64,000 nt of DNA, taken from contig JARZZO010000011.1 in the NCBI GenBank assembly GCA_030544215.1, positions 9,534,001 to 9,598,000 of the forward strand. The letters run 5' to 3'. This DNA comes from Zantedeschia hybrid cultivar. Its lineage: Eukaryota > Streptophyta > Magnoliopsida > Alismatales > Araceae. The position numbers and the translations under genes are program-made. Below the pieces are notes generated by a model. The model saw nothing but the letters and a program-made list of their open reading frames with translations, had not been told where the DNA came from and ran no database searches. The first letter of the stretch is position 1; each line of letters begins with the position of its first letter. Positions 33,906 through 45,700 of this stretch are shown in pieces.

Positions 33906-34961
33906 TGATGTAGACTGGATCTATCACGACCGGACTCCGAGGCCGGAATCCGGAAAAGAAGATCCGAAGCCGGTTCGGATCGGTGTTGCTGAGGCCCGAC
34001 GGGGATCCGGAAGGCCGAGGAGGTGGAGGCGGAGACGAGGGTCCGAAGGCCGAGGGGCGCCTCGGTCGGTGCGGACTCGTCTTCCGGGAAGTCGGGGCCG
34101 AGGCTCCTTCGGCGGGCGAAGGGGCGGCGCGGATGAAGCTCTTCCCGGCTATACGGTCGACATGCGATGAAGCCGAAGCCGATGGTCCGAAGCCGGAAGG
34201 GTCTCGGACTCGGCTTGTTCTTGGATAGTGAGCCCAAGGGCCCTTTTTTGTCGGACGAAGGGACAACGCGGGGCCGAGCCTCCCGTTGCGGGGCAGCCGT
34301 CGGACGGCGTCGAGACCAAGGAGGGGAATCCGAGGTCGGCGGCCGAGACCGACTCGGGAAGGTCGGCGATGATTCGAACCGAGCTCCTGCAGGAGGGAAA
34401 GAAGAAGAAACCGGTCAGCAGGAGTCCCGGGCTCTGGCCCTTAGAAACCCCCTCCGACGGTCAAGTTAGCTTCTGAAGATGATTCGATTCAGAAAGCAAG
34501 AAGTAGCTTTAACGCTATTTGGACCGTAGTCCTTAAGGGTCTCGGAGGCAAAGAGTTGCATACCTTTGGCAATAAATAGCGGTGTATTTATAGCAGATGA
34601 TAGAGGTTGGTTAACGGTGGTAGCCGATATAGGACTATGTTTGGGCTTACTGGTAAACCGCCATAGTGCCAGATCCGCCACCGGAGTGGGCCGGACTCGG
34701 CTATCGGGCCGAAGGGGGTTGGGCCGCTGAGGGGCCGAAGCCTGCTGGGCCTTGGGTTGCCGTGCTGTTCCCGGGCCGAAGGCTAGTGGGCCGCTGACGG
34801 GCTGAAGCCTGTTGGGCCGGGAGCGACGGTGCCGCTTACTGGGCCGAGGGCTGCTGGGCCACCGATGGGCTGGAGGCCGCCAGAGGGCCTGGTACTGCTG
34901 CTGTTGGGCTGAACGGGGTTTGGGCCTGCTCTAATGGGCCGAATCGGATTCTGCCTCATCA
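33906..34961 (-). repeat. Solo LTR of the Tat-like family
   Basis: 1056 bp from TGATGTAGAC to CTGCCTCATCA, similar to the LTRs at 5580 and 3375, and in minus orientation. Flanked by CCTAC (33901-33905) and CTTAC (34962-34966), a target duplication with one change. No internal sequence beside it, so it is the product of LTR-LTR recombination. A minus-strand TATAAATAC lies near 34590. Confidence 0.9.
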
Positions 34962-35917
34962 CTTACTAAGGATCTTACAAAATAGTGCTGACATTTTTTA
35001 GATAATAACACGTGACTAGTAATATATGCCCGACAACATTATAGCTCATCAACGGGAATGGGGTTTTTGCATGTCTTGTGATTGTGACTTTCTTGTTTAC
35101 ATCTAGAATAGATGTAGATATGCTGAATTTCACCTGCTGAAGCTATTCACTTCTTCTTAGGTCTCTCAGGAAATCATTTGGTCTTGGAAGGTAGAATTTT
35201 CACATCTCGATAACGAATGGTTGGTTGGTCATAGTTATACAATGGGAGGATGCTCCTTTCATATGTTGCTTTTTACGTGTCTCTTGAAAAAAATGGTGAG
35301 ACATAATTATAGATTGCTTCGTGGCGTTCAACTATTGCGGCATAAGCATGCGAACAAGGGATTTGAAGGAGTTGCCAAATTACATAGGAACACGTCCGCT
35401 ATGTCAAATTTACAGCAAATCTGCAATCCTCGTGAATGACCTCATAACACTGTCCATCAGAGTTTAGCACAACATATTCTCTTCTTTTTGGCAAGGTAGC
35501 CTGCTAATTTTTTCTCAACTTTAGGGCAAAGCCTCCTATCCTAGTTAGTTGCATCTTCCCTCTTGTCACCGGCCATTTTCATTATTTGAGTTTGAATGTT
35601 GTTGACAAAGAGGATAGTAGGAAGTCAATGGGTAATGCTTATCCATGCATTGAATGGCTCAACAAGGTTTGAGTACATTTCTTCTCATCTATTATTAGAT
35701 TAGTTGGACTTACCTTTAGATGACTTTTAATAACATATTATAGATAAGACGTTATTTATCTCAATAATGAAACATTACCTCAATCTGAGAAACATAACCT
35801 GCGACTAACGTTGGACGTCATTACGTAGTATCCATTCTTTTTTTTCGAGACGGATCTCTTCCACATTCTACATATTGTAGTTAAATTCATGTTCCGTCCT
35901 TGCAAATGCTACCTTGT

Positions 35918-36345
35918 CTAATTTTTTACCCAGTAATTTTTTGAAAGTAGGCCAATAACCAGTGAGAGCTTCATAGAAATTGCATTAATGTGTTGATAAT
36001 AGTACGCATGTGAGCTGCATGGGAAGAAATTGGGAACAGCTTCCTTAAGCCTTTTCGCTCTATCGGATATGAATACTAATTTTATGTCGCTTAGTAAAGC
36101 CTCCCTTAGATTCTTTAAGCACCACTTCCAATTGTCATTATTTTCGACATCTATCATGTAGTAGGTAATGGTGAAGAACTCATTGTTTCCATTCGAAGCT
36201 GATGCAGCCAATATCTGTCCTTGCACCTTTGCTTTGACGTGGGTGCCGTCCAGGAATATCATTGACGTACACCCTACTTCAAAGCCATGTAGACACGCAG
36301 CAAGTAATGAAGTACCTTTCAAACTTAACATGTTACACAAAGCAA
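35918..36345 (-). pseudogene. MULE transposase fragment
   Basis: A 140-codon frame with the MULE transposase pattern: FLDGTHVKAKVQGQ (first catalytic Asp), ASNGNNEFF, VENNDNWKWCLKNL and FISDRAKRLKEAVP (second Asp), then HAYYYQH. The N-terminal DNA-binding part and the C-terminal SWIM-type region are not visible in frame, so it is a remnant. It belongs to the inverted-end element around it. Confidence 0.85.
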
Positions 36346-36862
36346 TATTTTGTATAACATGTTAATTGAAAACTCTTTTGTAGGCTGATATGAACTAATT
36401 CTGCGGGACGCTTCATTTGAAAACTCTTTTTTTCTTTTTCACAGCTTTAATAGATTGAATACAGCTTGATTTGGAGCTTGCATGCGTCACATCAAGGCAA
36501 GTATTATCGATTAACAGTCCCTAATACAATATTTTCTTTTATTGTTTGCATCACCCGTGGACACGTGGCCAAGATCGTACCCTGGCCTTTGAAATCTACA
36601 TTTGACTGAAATATATAAATGCATTCACCAATTCTCTCAAATAGAGCTCTAACTTTGATTGAAATATATAATCCATCATCGGTTATCGATAACTTATTAA
36701 ACAAAGGACAAATAAAATGTTGCACCTATGCGGCGCCTTAAAATTCAATCCACCCTCCCATTGATCACCCCTTATAAACCTACATGTCCTCCTCATCCTT
36801 CAACTGCCCTCAACCTCCCTTTATGCTATCTCCATGACCTTCCTCCTTATCCCTTCCGCCTC

Positions 36863-37235
36863 TCTTCATCTTTCAAGTTTCTCTCCAAGAGCAAATGGAG
36901 CGCAAGGAGTCCAGTGGCAATCCCAAAAATGCTCGCAAGTGTCAAACTTCTGGCCTTCGTAGCATTTGGGACATGAGGATTAGGCGCCGACTTCCACCAC
37001 CAACTGTCATGCCGCAACCGCAAGACCCTTTCGAGGAGGGCATGTGGTTGGGCTAGTCGAGAGCCCTCGACTACGTGTTGAGGCTCTACGACTCAAGAGG
37101 TTACACCATACCTACACATGGTACGATGTCCTATATGATTGTACCGACGACATGGACCTCCCAGACTCCTCTTCCAACGACAACGACGACGGCGACCAAC
37201 ACCACGACCATGACGTGGAGGAGAAGGAATAGGAA
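36863..37235 (+). other. Unrecognised ORF remnant near the right end of the MULE
   Basis: From about 36893 a frame opens with MERKESSGNPKNARK and runs about 53 codons to a TAG at about 37054. The reading continues open in a neighbouring frame (37075-37398). A TATAAAC precedes it near 36770. It may be a second MULE gene or a captured host fragment; I do not recognise it. Confidence 0.3.
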
Positions 37236-38695
37236 AGCAGTACAGGGGGTGGAGTACAGAGAAGAAGGTTATGTGTCGACTTTCTTCTCTCTCACTCCCC
37301 CAAATATTTTCCAAGATGTCATAACCCTACCCCTCCTAAACTATGCAAAAAAATGTCTCTTTGATTGTTTTGTAAATCCTTTGGCCTTTTATGAATGATG
37401 TGGATCATACAACTTTTATGATATACCTCTTTGTTTATGCGAATAACATGATCGAGCGTTACATGTTATTTGTAATATGTAATACGTGAGCACTAATACG
37501 TTTCCATGATATCTTTTAAGAGCGGGCCTTGGAGAGATAGGATGGAATAATAAAAGAAGGATAAAACTGGATTTTCAGTTGGTGGGAATGGCAAAACTGA
37601 GGTTAATGAGGAGCGGGGAGACTGGAAAATAAGTCCCTCGAAGAAGCAGGGACTTGCCACGACCCAGTTTGTTGTCAAGGATTGAAAAATATGATGCTCT
37701 GACAGGCCTCCTGGCCAATTTTCCTCGAGAAACAAAAAGATTTATGTATGATTTTAATCAATGTACATGCATATTTACCTCGAACCAAGGTATACATGCA
37801 CATCTCCCCTCGGTGTATAATCTAACATTTTCTTAACCTAATTATGCTTGATGTGTAATGTCATGTCAATTGTTTCTAATTCAAACCTCCCTCAAACCCG
37901 ATAGCCCTTGCACATCCTGCCCATGTATGTACTTTATATTTTTAATAAAGATAGATTTCTTATTCTGGTATAATAATTCTAGATCGCTTGTACCGGAATG
38001 AGATTCATTTTGCTTTGACAACTGCTTATTCTTCTACTTAAAATAAGTTATTATAATTAGGTAAAAATAAATAATAAATAAAATCTGATAAAAGAGATGC
38101 CATTAATGCTTATTCTAAGTAGAAGGAGAAATTCTAATACTTTTGCTTATATTATTTATTCCCTATCATTTCGTTTAAGTTATTCTCATCCAGTATATAA
38201 AATATATACCATCAAATCAGAATCAGAAGAATAAGCATAATACGGCATCCTTATTCAACCTTATTCTTCTATCAAACTAGGGCTTAGAACTCAAGATGAT
38301 ACCAAAGATTAGAAGCACCAAATACAAGAAAACTATCCAAATGCTTGGATTCCTTTATAAAATTTGCCAAAACATAATCTTCAAGGCATGTTGCTTTCCC
38401 TTGTAAAGAAAAGATTGGGAGGAAGTCATTTGAGTGAGGAAGGATCTTCTAACATCTTTTGGCCCTTACAAACTAAACTAGTCTACTAGTTCCCTTTGAC
38501 ACTTTAATGTACATCATCGTTAGGTTTGAGTATCTTCACAAGATTATGAGGAAGTATAATAGCTCATAGCTCGGTGAGCATGCGTATATTTCAAGGAATG
38601 TATACATGCAATTACTTCTTAGAGAGAGATATTTGCGACCATTGCATATTACACAAAACAACTCAAAACAAGATTGTGTCTAGAATAAGCAATAC

Positions 38696-39020
38696 TTGTT
38701 GTAATACCCCCTACTGTAACAGTGGGTAATTTTTTTAATTTTTTTTTTTAAAGACTATACATATCCCACATATCTATACAGACCTATCTTCAATCAGACA
38801 ACTTAAAGATTCTAAAAATAAAAAAATTAAGTCTTAATAAATAGTAAAAAGTATCTTTAATGGGCTAGCCCAAGGACAGTTTTAAATTTTTTAAATTATT
38901 TTGAGTCATCCAATCAGAAATCAACCTATACAACAAACACATGAGACATATAGGGCCTGACCTTTAAAATTTTCAAATATTTTTTTTTCATCCACTGCAA
39001 TTCTCACAGTGTATGAACAA
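38696..39020. mobile_element. Palindromic element, TTGYTG family, copy 1
   Basis: Ends CTTGTTGTAATACC and GTATGAACAAG (inverted). The body shares TCATCCAATCAGA and a poly-T/A block with the copies at 40.3 and 62.6 kb. No target duplication identified. Confidence 0.45.
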
Positions 39021-39816
39021 GGACACAAGTATATACTTGTCTAGAATTAGGATGACGGGGGGAATATGACCATGGGGCCATGCACAGTTTTTGGGGAGGG
39101 AGATGTTATGTGTACACTCTTAAACCTTATGCCACAAAGTTAATAAATTAATGAGTGATTGTCCGTATTGCTGAGATGGAACACCATTGCTATAATATAA
39201 TGTAAGAAGGTTGTAAGAATAGCACTACCTTTTCTAAATATTGTGGATAGAAAGCCAAATTATAATTTAAATATAGAGTATCTGATGAATATCCACCTCC
39301 TGTTGATATGCATGAAATCAGAAGAATGTTTTCATGTCTCATTAATAATCACAATGATAATTTTGAGGTATAAGTCAAATTTAGAAAATTTTGAGACTGT
39401 ACGCATAAGAATACCTTTTTCTAAAAGAGAAAACCCTAATAAACTAATCTATTGCTATTCGTAATCATGCTTCCATACGCGCGCCCAAGCTTACTACACC
39501 AACGGTGCATGGATAGTTTCTATATTGGTAAAGGAAGCATTCCATTAAGGAGAGACGTAAGCTGTTAAAGCGTAACAAATCATTACCATGCATTGATGTC
39601 TTATCACATTATCAATTTTGTTTTAACTCTTTGACAATCTGTGATCGATACATGTATAAATTTTCCATGTCGAATTTTTTTTGACAGTGATTCAATGGCC
39701 AAGTATATACTTTATTGTGCCTCCAAAGCGAAAGAAGTTTGAATGTCAAATGTCACTCTATTAGGAATATTTCTGTGTGAAACATAATTATCCGCTTAAT
39801 CATGAGAGAGTAATAA

Positions 39817-40033
39817 TTGCTGCATTGCACGTGGCGCAACCTTTTTTTTTTAATTTTTTTTTTAATAGACCCCATCTCGACCTGTACAAAAGGTGTCGAT
39901 CATGATTATACACCGACTTAAAAAAATCAAAAAATAAAAAAACAAAAAAATCACTGCTACTGCGGCCATCCGATCAAATTGGTCAGACGGCTGCCCTCAT
40001 GTGGTTTACACCGTTGACGGTGCGATGCAACAA
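39817..40033. mobile_element. Palindromic element, TTGYTG family, copy 2
   Basis: Ends TTGCTGCATTGCACG and CGGTGCGATGCAACAA, inverted with few mismatches. Contains GCCATCCGATCAAATTGGTC. 217 bp. Confidence 0.55.
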
Positions 40034-40324
40034 GTGTTTCTCATCATGAGATTATTACAAATCAACTCCACCGCCAAAGGATCGGCCACAGCTTCACATT
40101 TGAGATGCATGCATCTAATAGGGGTTGAATATGACCTTCCCAAGTAAGTAGCCCATGAGATACCAACAAAAGTAAGCCCAATTGGTAATCTTCCATGTCC
40201 AGTTGGCCCACGCAGTCGCACATTACATGAGACCCGTTAGTAAGAATGAAACGTAGCTTCATATTGCATGTGGTTCCTTTCATCAATCATATTATGCCCC
40301 AAATAAAACTTGTTATACGGGCTT

Positions 40325-40618
40325 TTGCTGTTTTTAATTAAAAAACTTAATGTGAGTCCCATTATGTCATACACGTCCGTACAATCTGATCTCTAATTGG
40401 GTGACTTAAAAAGAATTTGAAAAATAAAAAAAATCAAGCCAATTTTTTAAGGTAGGCTCAATTCTTTTATTTTTCGTAGTTTTTGAATCATCCGATCAGA
40501 GATCGATTGTACTGACATGTAAATTGGGTTGGAGCCACCTTTAAAAAATTTCAAAAGAATTTTTTTTTAAAATTAAATGTATTGATAACCAGTGTAATAT
40601 CGACTGTAGGTGCAACAA
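40325..40618. mobile_element. Palindromic element, TTGYTG family, copy 3
   Basis: Ends TTGCTGTTTTTAATT and TGTAGGTGCAACAA. The body has GAGTCCCATTATG and TCATCCGATCAGAGATCGAT, shared with the 62.6-kb copy. Confidence 0.5.
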
Positions 40619-41574
40619 GTTTTACTCTTACACCCCTAGAGATTCAATCCTCTATTTCTCAACTATATCTGCACGCCTAAGTAAGCCAACATGGCTATGA
40701 TGCACAACAAGGCAATCACACAATATTTATTTCTAAATGTTAGAGACATAAACAAATAAAAAAGGTTGTGATTTAGTCTTGAACCTAAGGATCACCAAGT
40801 GTATCATGAGTGAACGGATACCATACCACAAGTATGAGGTACATATTGCAATATAATTTATAACTACCATTTGCCACAAGTTTTCAATCCTATGAACTAG
40901 CTCTAGGTCACTGTGGAGTACTGTGGAAGGAACATTGTTGGCATTATGTTAAGGGGAAGGGTAGTGTTGATTGGTGTAATTAATCAATTAGGCCTCACTC
41001 GGTTACCTCATATATAACCTCTTCATTTGAGGAGGTCATTAGTTTAACTCCCACTAGATGCATGCACCTCACATATGAGAATGTGCTCATAAGATTTTTA
41101 TTTCAAGTGGTGAGGTTGGTCTCCAACAATCACCTAATTCGACATAATAATCATGTTTAATGCGAGAATATCTCCAACATGGAGACATCTATGAGATTCA
41201 AACTTCTCCGACTTAGAAGACACCGCAAATATTTAGTCACTAAGTCACCTGTCCAAAAAAAAAGATGTAACGTGTATCAGAAAATCGTATGTGAAATTCT
41301 TGTGCACGAAGATAGATGAACCTCAAAGGAATGGAGTGTAATAGTTGATGCACCTTGATAAACTGGAGTTTATTTGTAATTTAAGTAATTTTACAGGTTA
41401 GGCAAGGCTAAATTTAAGCCTCAGGAATACTTTGGCAAAATCTCATCCTATCAGATGCTACTTTATGTTCTCGAGAACCGTCAATTGGTCCTCGGATCAG
41501 TCAATCATTCTTTGATAATGTTCCATGCTTCAAATAATTTTTTATCCATTCTAATATATATATTATTATTTTTT

Positions 41575-41765
41575 TTAACGAGTAGACTAATGGTAATAGA
41601 GAGGAAGATTCATAATCAAGATCTCGGGTTCGAATCTCGACATTCTGCTGGATTAAGTGCGGGGAAAGAAAAAGACATCTGCGAGAGCACCTTCGTAAGA
41701 TTTGAGCCCAGGTCTTCCCGCTGATGGCAGGAAATGTGTCCATTGTGCCACATACACCAGACTAC
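41575..41765 (+). other. Possible tRNA-derived (SINE-like) remnant
   Basis: GACTAATGGTAATAGAGAGG followed about 25 bp later by GGGTTCGAATCTCG looks like Pol III A and B boxes. No poly-A tail or target duplication found. Confidence 0.3.
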
Positions 41766-42793
41766 ACACGTTGTTTTATTATCATCAAAATACATGGGTT
41801 CAATAAGATGCACATTAGAATCGAACCTTTAGTTGACTCCTCTTCCTTGCCCCCACCCTACCTTCCTCTCCACTTATTAGTGAACATAGGTATCTGTTGA
41901 CTATCTCACCACCGTCAGTCAGCATGTTTTGCCCTGCATGTTTAGCCTAAGTAATTGTGCGTGCCCAACCCAATAAGGGTTGTGAAGTTGGCCCACCTAG
42001 TCCTTAAGTTCATCTTATTTACTTTTGTAATTTGATCATTTCGTAGGTAAAATTTGGTTTGCATAGAGGTCAGTTCTAAAAACTATTTCCGAAATGACAG
42101 TTACGTCTCTATCCCTCAATTCTTATTCTTATCGAAAAGGATCTGATCATATGTAACTTGTAACAATATTGAATGCTAACAGCTAAATATGACTTAGTTT
42201 GATTAGACTTTTCTATAAAATAAATCATAAATTCATCTAGTAATAAGTCACTTGCTTTGAGAATTATGGAAAGAACACATGATGAGTTTGGGGGAGGGGG
42301 GAGAGGTAAGGGGGAAGGGATGAATGCATAGAATGAGGCATTTATCTCATCATTTGAGAGATGAACAATATAAAAGGAAACATAATCCTGTAATTATTTT
42401 AGAACTAGACATATTAGAAAACTATTTAAAAATTTAATTCTTAAACTATATAATGATCATAACTAGACTTGCAGTCAGGTTTGGGTCAGGTTGACCCGTT
42501 TACCTAATTGGAAACACGTGTATATGGATCAAGGTCGGATCTGATCGGGTTTGAATTGGGCCCGTCCCTCCCCATCCCCGAGCCGGCGAACTCGGTCGGA
42601 AGACTCGGAACTGCAACTCGAACCACCCGATTCCCTCGAAACACAGCTGCTGGGCCGCTGCAAGCAGAAACCAAAACGAAAGAGGAGGAAGAGAAGAAGA
42701 GGAGGAACACCGAACTCGGAGCTAAAACCCCCCAAAAACCCTAGCTCAGTCCCCCGCCCACACCCAGAGGCCGAGGCGGAGCTCGCCGCAGCC

Positions 42794-45700
42794 ATGGGAG
42801 CCCTCGCGCCGCTGCCGCAGTGGATTCCTGAGGACGACCTCCTCCTCAAGAACGCTGTCGAGGTAACAGAGCCGCGCCCTCCCCCCGTTCGATTCCTTCG
42901 GAGCTATGGTTTCGGCCAATGTGGCTCCGGAGGGCTGGAGTCCTGTTGGGGTTTCGTGCGGAATCCGGTTTTGATAATTCTAGGGTCTCGTGATTTCCCA
43001 CTGTGAACCCTATTGGTGTGCTTGCTAGAGTACTAACAACATTGGGTTTGCTTTTGCGGTTTTTGGAACGTACGTCTTCTTTTGAGGATGTTGTTGTTTT
43101 GGTTTTTGAGGTGATGGACAGGGTTCTACGGAGATTGGGATTTCTGGGTTGTTTACGGATAAATGCGTCCGGATGTGTGTCGGTGGCTTGTTTCTGAGTG
43201 GTTTGGTTTGTGGGAATCCTCTGGGGATGCCTTGGAGGAGTGGCTTCCACCAGCATCGCTCCGGAATCCTGTTAGATTTCAAGCTAAATACTGCTCCTGT
43301 CTGATGCTGCGGTCGGGTTACGTATATTTCGGGAAGGTTGTTCTGTGTGGTATAGTTTGGGGGGATGCTCTTGGGATGCGTGACGGGGATGCTCTTGGGA
43401 TGTGACACAATCTTTTTGTTTGTTGATGTCTTTAGGTATGTGGCTAGTAAGTTTTGTACAGCTGTAGGGATGGAAGGGGGTAATTTGAGGGTTCCACCTT
43501 CTTTGTCGACCTAGAAGAAGAACGAGAAGAAGAGATAAGGACAAAGTCAATCTGGTTATAATTTGATGGTCAATCTGGTTATAATTTGATGGATAAAGAA
43601 AGCTCTTAGAATTGTGTTTCAAAATGATGGTAGACAACTGATGAAATGAATGCCACAAATATGACATTGGATAGACAAGACGTGCTTTGTGCAACTGACC
43701 CCAAACGAATGGGATGAAGTTCTAATGATGATGAAGTAATGAAATGAACAAAGGGGTTAGCATTGTGAAAGCTTGCATAGCTGACAGACCCTTGCATGAT
43801 TATCTCATCACCCAAATGAGATATGATGTCACTCTTCCAAAGTATTGAAGACAATTGATTTGAAGACATTGGCTATTGCCTACTTACCTTATTCTTGTTT
43901 TCATTGTTTGATGATCGTCAAACATTACCATTATAAACCTCCAAACAAAAAGCTAATTCATTAGTTGTCCGCGTCCATTAAAAAAGGTCAAAATGAAGTT
44001 AAAATTAGTCTTCTAGCACATTGAGTTTCAGATTGGGAAGGGGAACTTTCTTTATTTTTGAAACAATGATGGGCTGCAATTTTGATGATCCATCGGAAAA
44101 GTTTGCTGAAGGATGTTAAGGGTGTCTTGGAAAGGTAGTGATTCTTTCATAAAGCTTGTTATATGCTTTTGAGAAAACTTTACACTAGAAATTATTTTGG
44201 AGGCCCTCAAATGAAGGGCATTTCTTCCCTGTTTTGGGGGATGGTACATCTACCCTGTTTTGGCTTGATGTTTGGTGTGCCCAACAGCTCCTCTATTGTT
44301 TGCTGTCGAGGCTTTTTGCTATTTCTTCTGAGCCCCATGCTATGGTCCGCTCATGCTGTGATACGGAGTCACCTAATCTGTGATGGAGGCCTATTTTCAG
44401 AAGAAACATGAGTGATGAGGAGGTGACAGATCTGCTGGGTCTGTTTGATTTGATAGAGCCATTCCAACCAGACAAGTCAGCTAAGGACCGGTGGATGTGG
44501 AGGGGGGACTCCAAGGAGGCCTTCTACGTCAAATCAGCCTATTCCTTGATGGCAAAAGATAGTACTAGATATCCTTTCCACAGTGCTGTATGGAAGACTA
44601 TGAGTCCTACCAAAGTGCAGGTCCTGCTTTGGAGGGCTTAGCTTAATGGGCTTCCCACTTGTGTTTGACTGATCCGCTTTGTGACAGGTCTAGTTAACAA
44701 GCAGTCTTTGTGGGGTGGAGGAGGAGTCTTGAGACCACTTGTTCCTCACTTGCTCTTACTCTTGTGAGGTATGGGATGTGCTGGGCCACTAGATGTTGTT
44801 GTCTTTCAACCATTGGGACTCAGTGGAGCACCTCCTCCATAAATGGGAGATACATTGGCCGTGTAAAGGAGATTCGGTCGTGTGGTGGCTGATCCTTCAT
44901 GCTACAATTTGGGCGATATAAATAAAGCGCAACAGTAGAGTCTTTAGGAGGGAGGCCTATTCCCCCAAGCATGTTGCCTCTTTCATTTGTAGTCATGTGA
45001 AGGAATGGGCGATGATTTTTTGTAAAGTGGATTGCTCTAACTCCACTATTATTAGTCTTCTTGGAGATATTTGAGAGTTTCCACTGACTTGGTGCTTTTT
45101 TTACTCTAGAAGATTTTTTGTTGTTTATTCTCTCCTTTCTTTGTAAATGTTCTTTTTCGCTTATAATATACGTGGTACCAAGGAAGGCGGGATCGGGGAT
45201 CGCTTGGCCTCTGAGTGATCCAGATCGGCCCGGATCGGACGATCTGGACCGATCCAGATGGGTTTGAATCTTGTTTTTTGAAAAAATTCTGAAAACCTAT
45301 AAAAAAAAATCTAAAAAATTATAAAAAATATAAAAATGCTAGAATGTTATTTTAATGAAAAACAGTCTTTATACATGATACAAAAAAAATTATATTGCAG
45401 GCTTATGTTATAAGAATCCTGCAAGTATTGTACATAAGCATCTCATTTAATTAGAAATTAAAAAAAAAGAATGAGAAAGTAAGGAAAATGTAGAGAGAGA
45501 GGAGAGAGAGAGTGTGAAAAAAAACTTAGAGAGAGAAATTTTAGAAACTTAGGGTGAGGGAAGGTCCAAAATAACTCCCCATTTCATTAGAAATCCAAAA
45601 AAGAATGAGAAAGGAAGGAAAAGGTAGAGAGAGAGAGAGGAGAGGGAGTGTAAAAAACTTAGAGAGAGAAATGTTAGTGAGAGAGGGTGAAGGAGGGTCC

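Larger units (their letters stand above)
32662..37724. mobile_element. Mutator-like element with long inverted ends, interrupted by a solo LTR
   Basis: The left end GGAAAATTGGCCAGAGG (32662) and about 200 bp after it match, as reverse complement, the right end at about 37520-37724 (CCTCCTGGCCAATTTTCC). Shared blocks include TCGTGGCA, AGGGA.TTATTTT.CAGTC and CATTCCCACCA-type segments. The 9-bp AGAAACAAA abuts the left end (32653-32661) and recurs 3 nt beyond the right end (37728-37736). A MULE transposase fragment lies inside, and a 1056-bp solo LTR lies at 33906-34961. Long TIRs, a 9-bp duplication and the transposase together support the MULE call. Confidence 0.85.
37737..42500. other. Intergenic region with small palindromic elements
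   Basis: No gene recognised. Contains three palindromic elements listed separately and a possible tRNA-derived remnant near 41.6 kb. Confidence 0.4.

Noticed and set aside
42551..43006. 151-codon ORF across MCRS1 exon 1
   Set aside because: Starts in the 5' leader and runs into intron 1; the conserved N-terminus begins at 42794 and the donor is at 42863.
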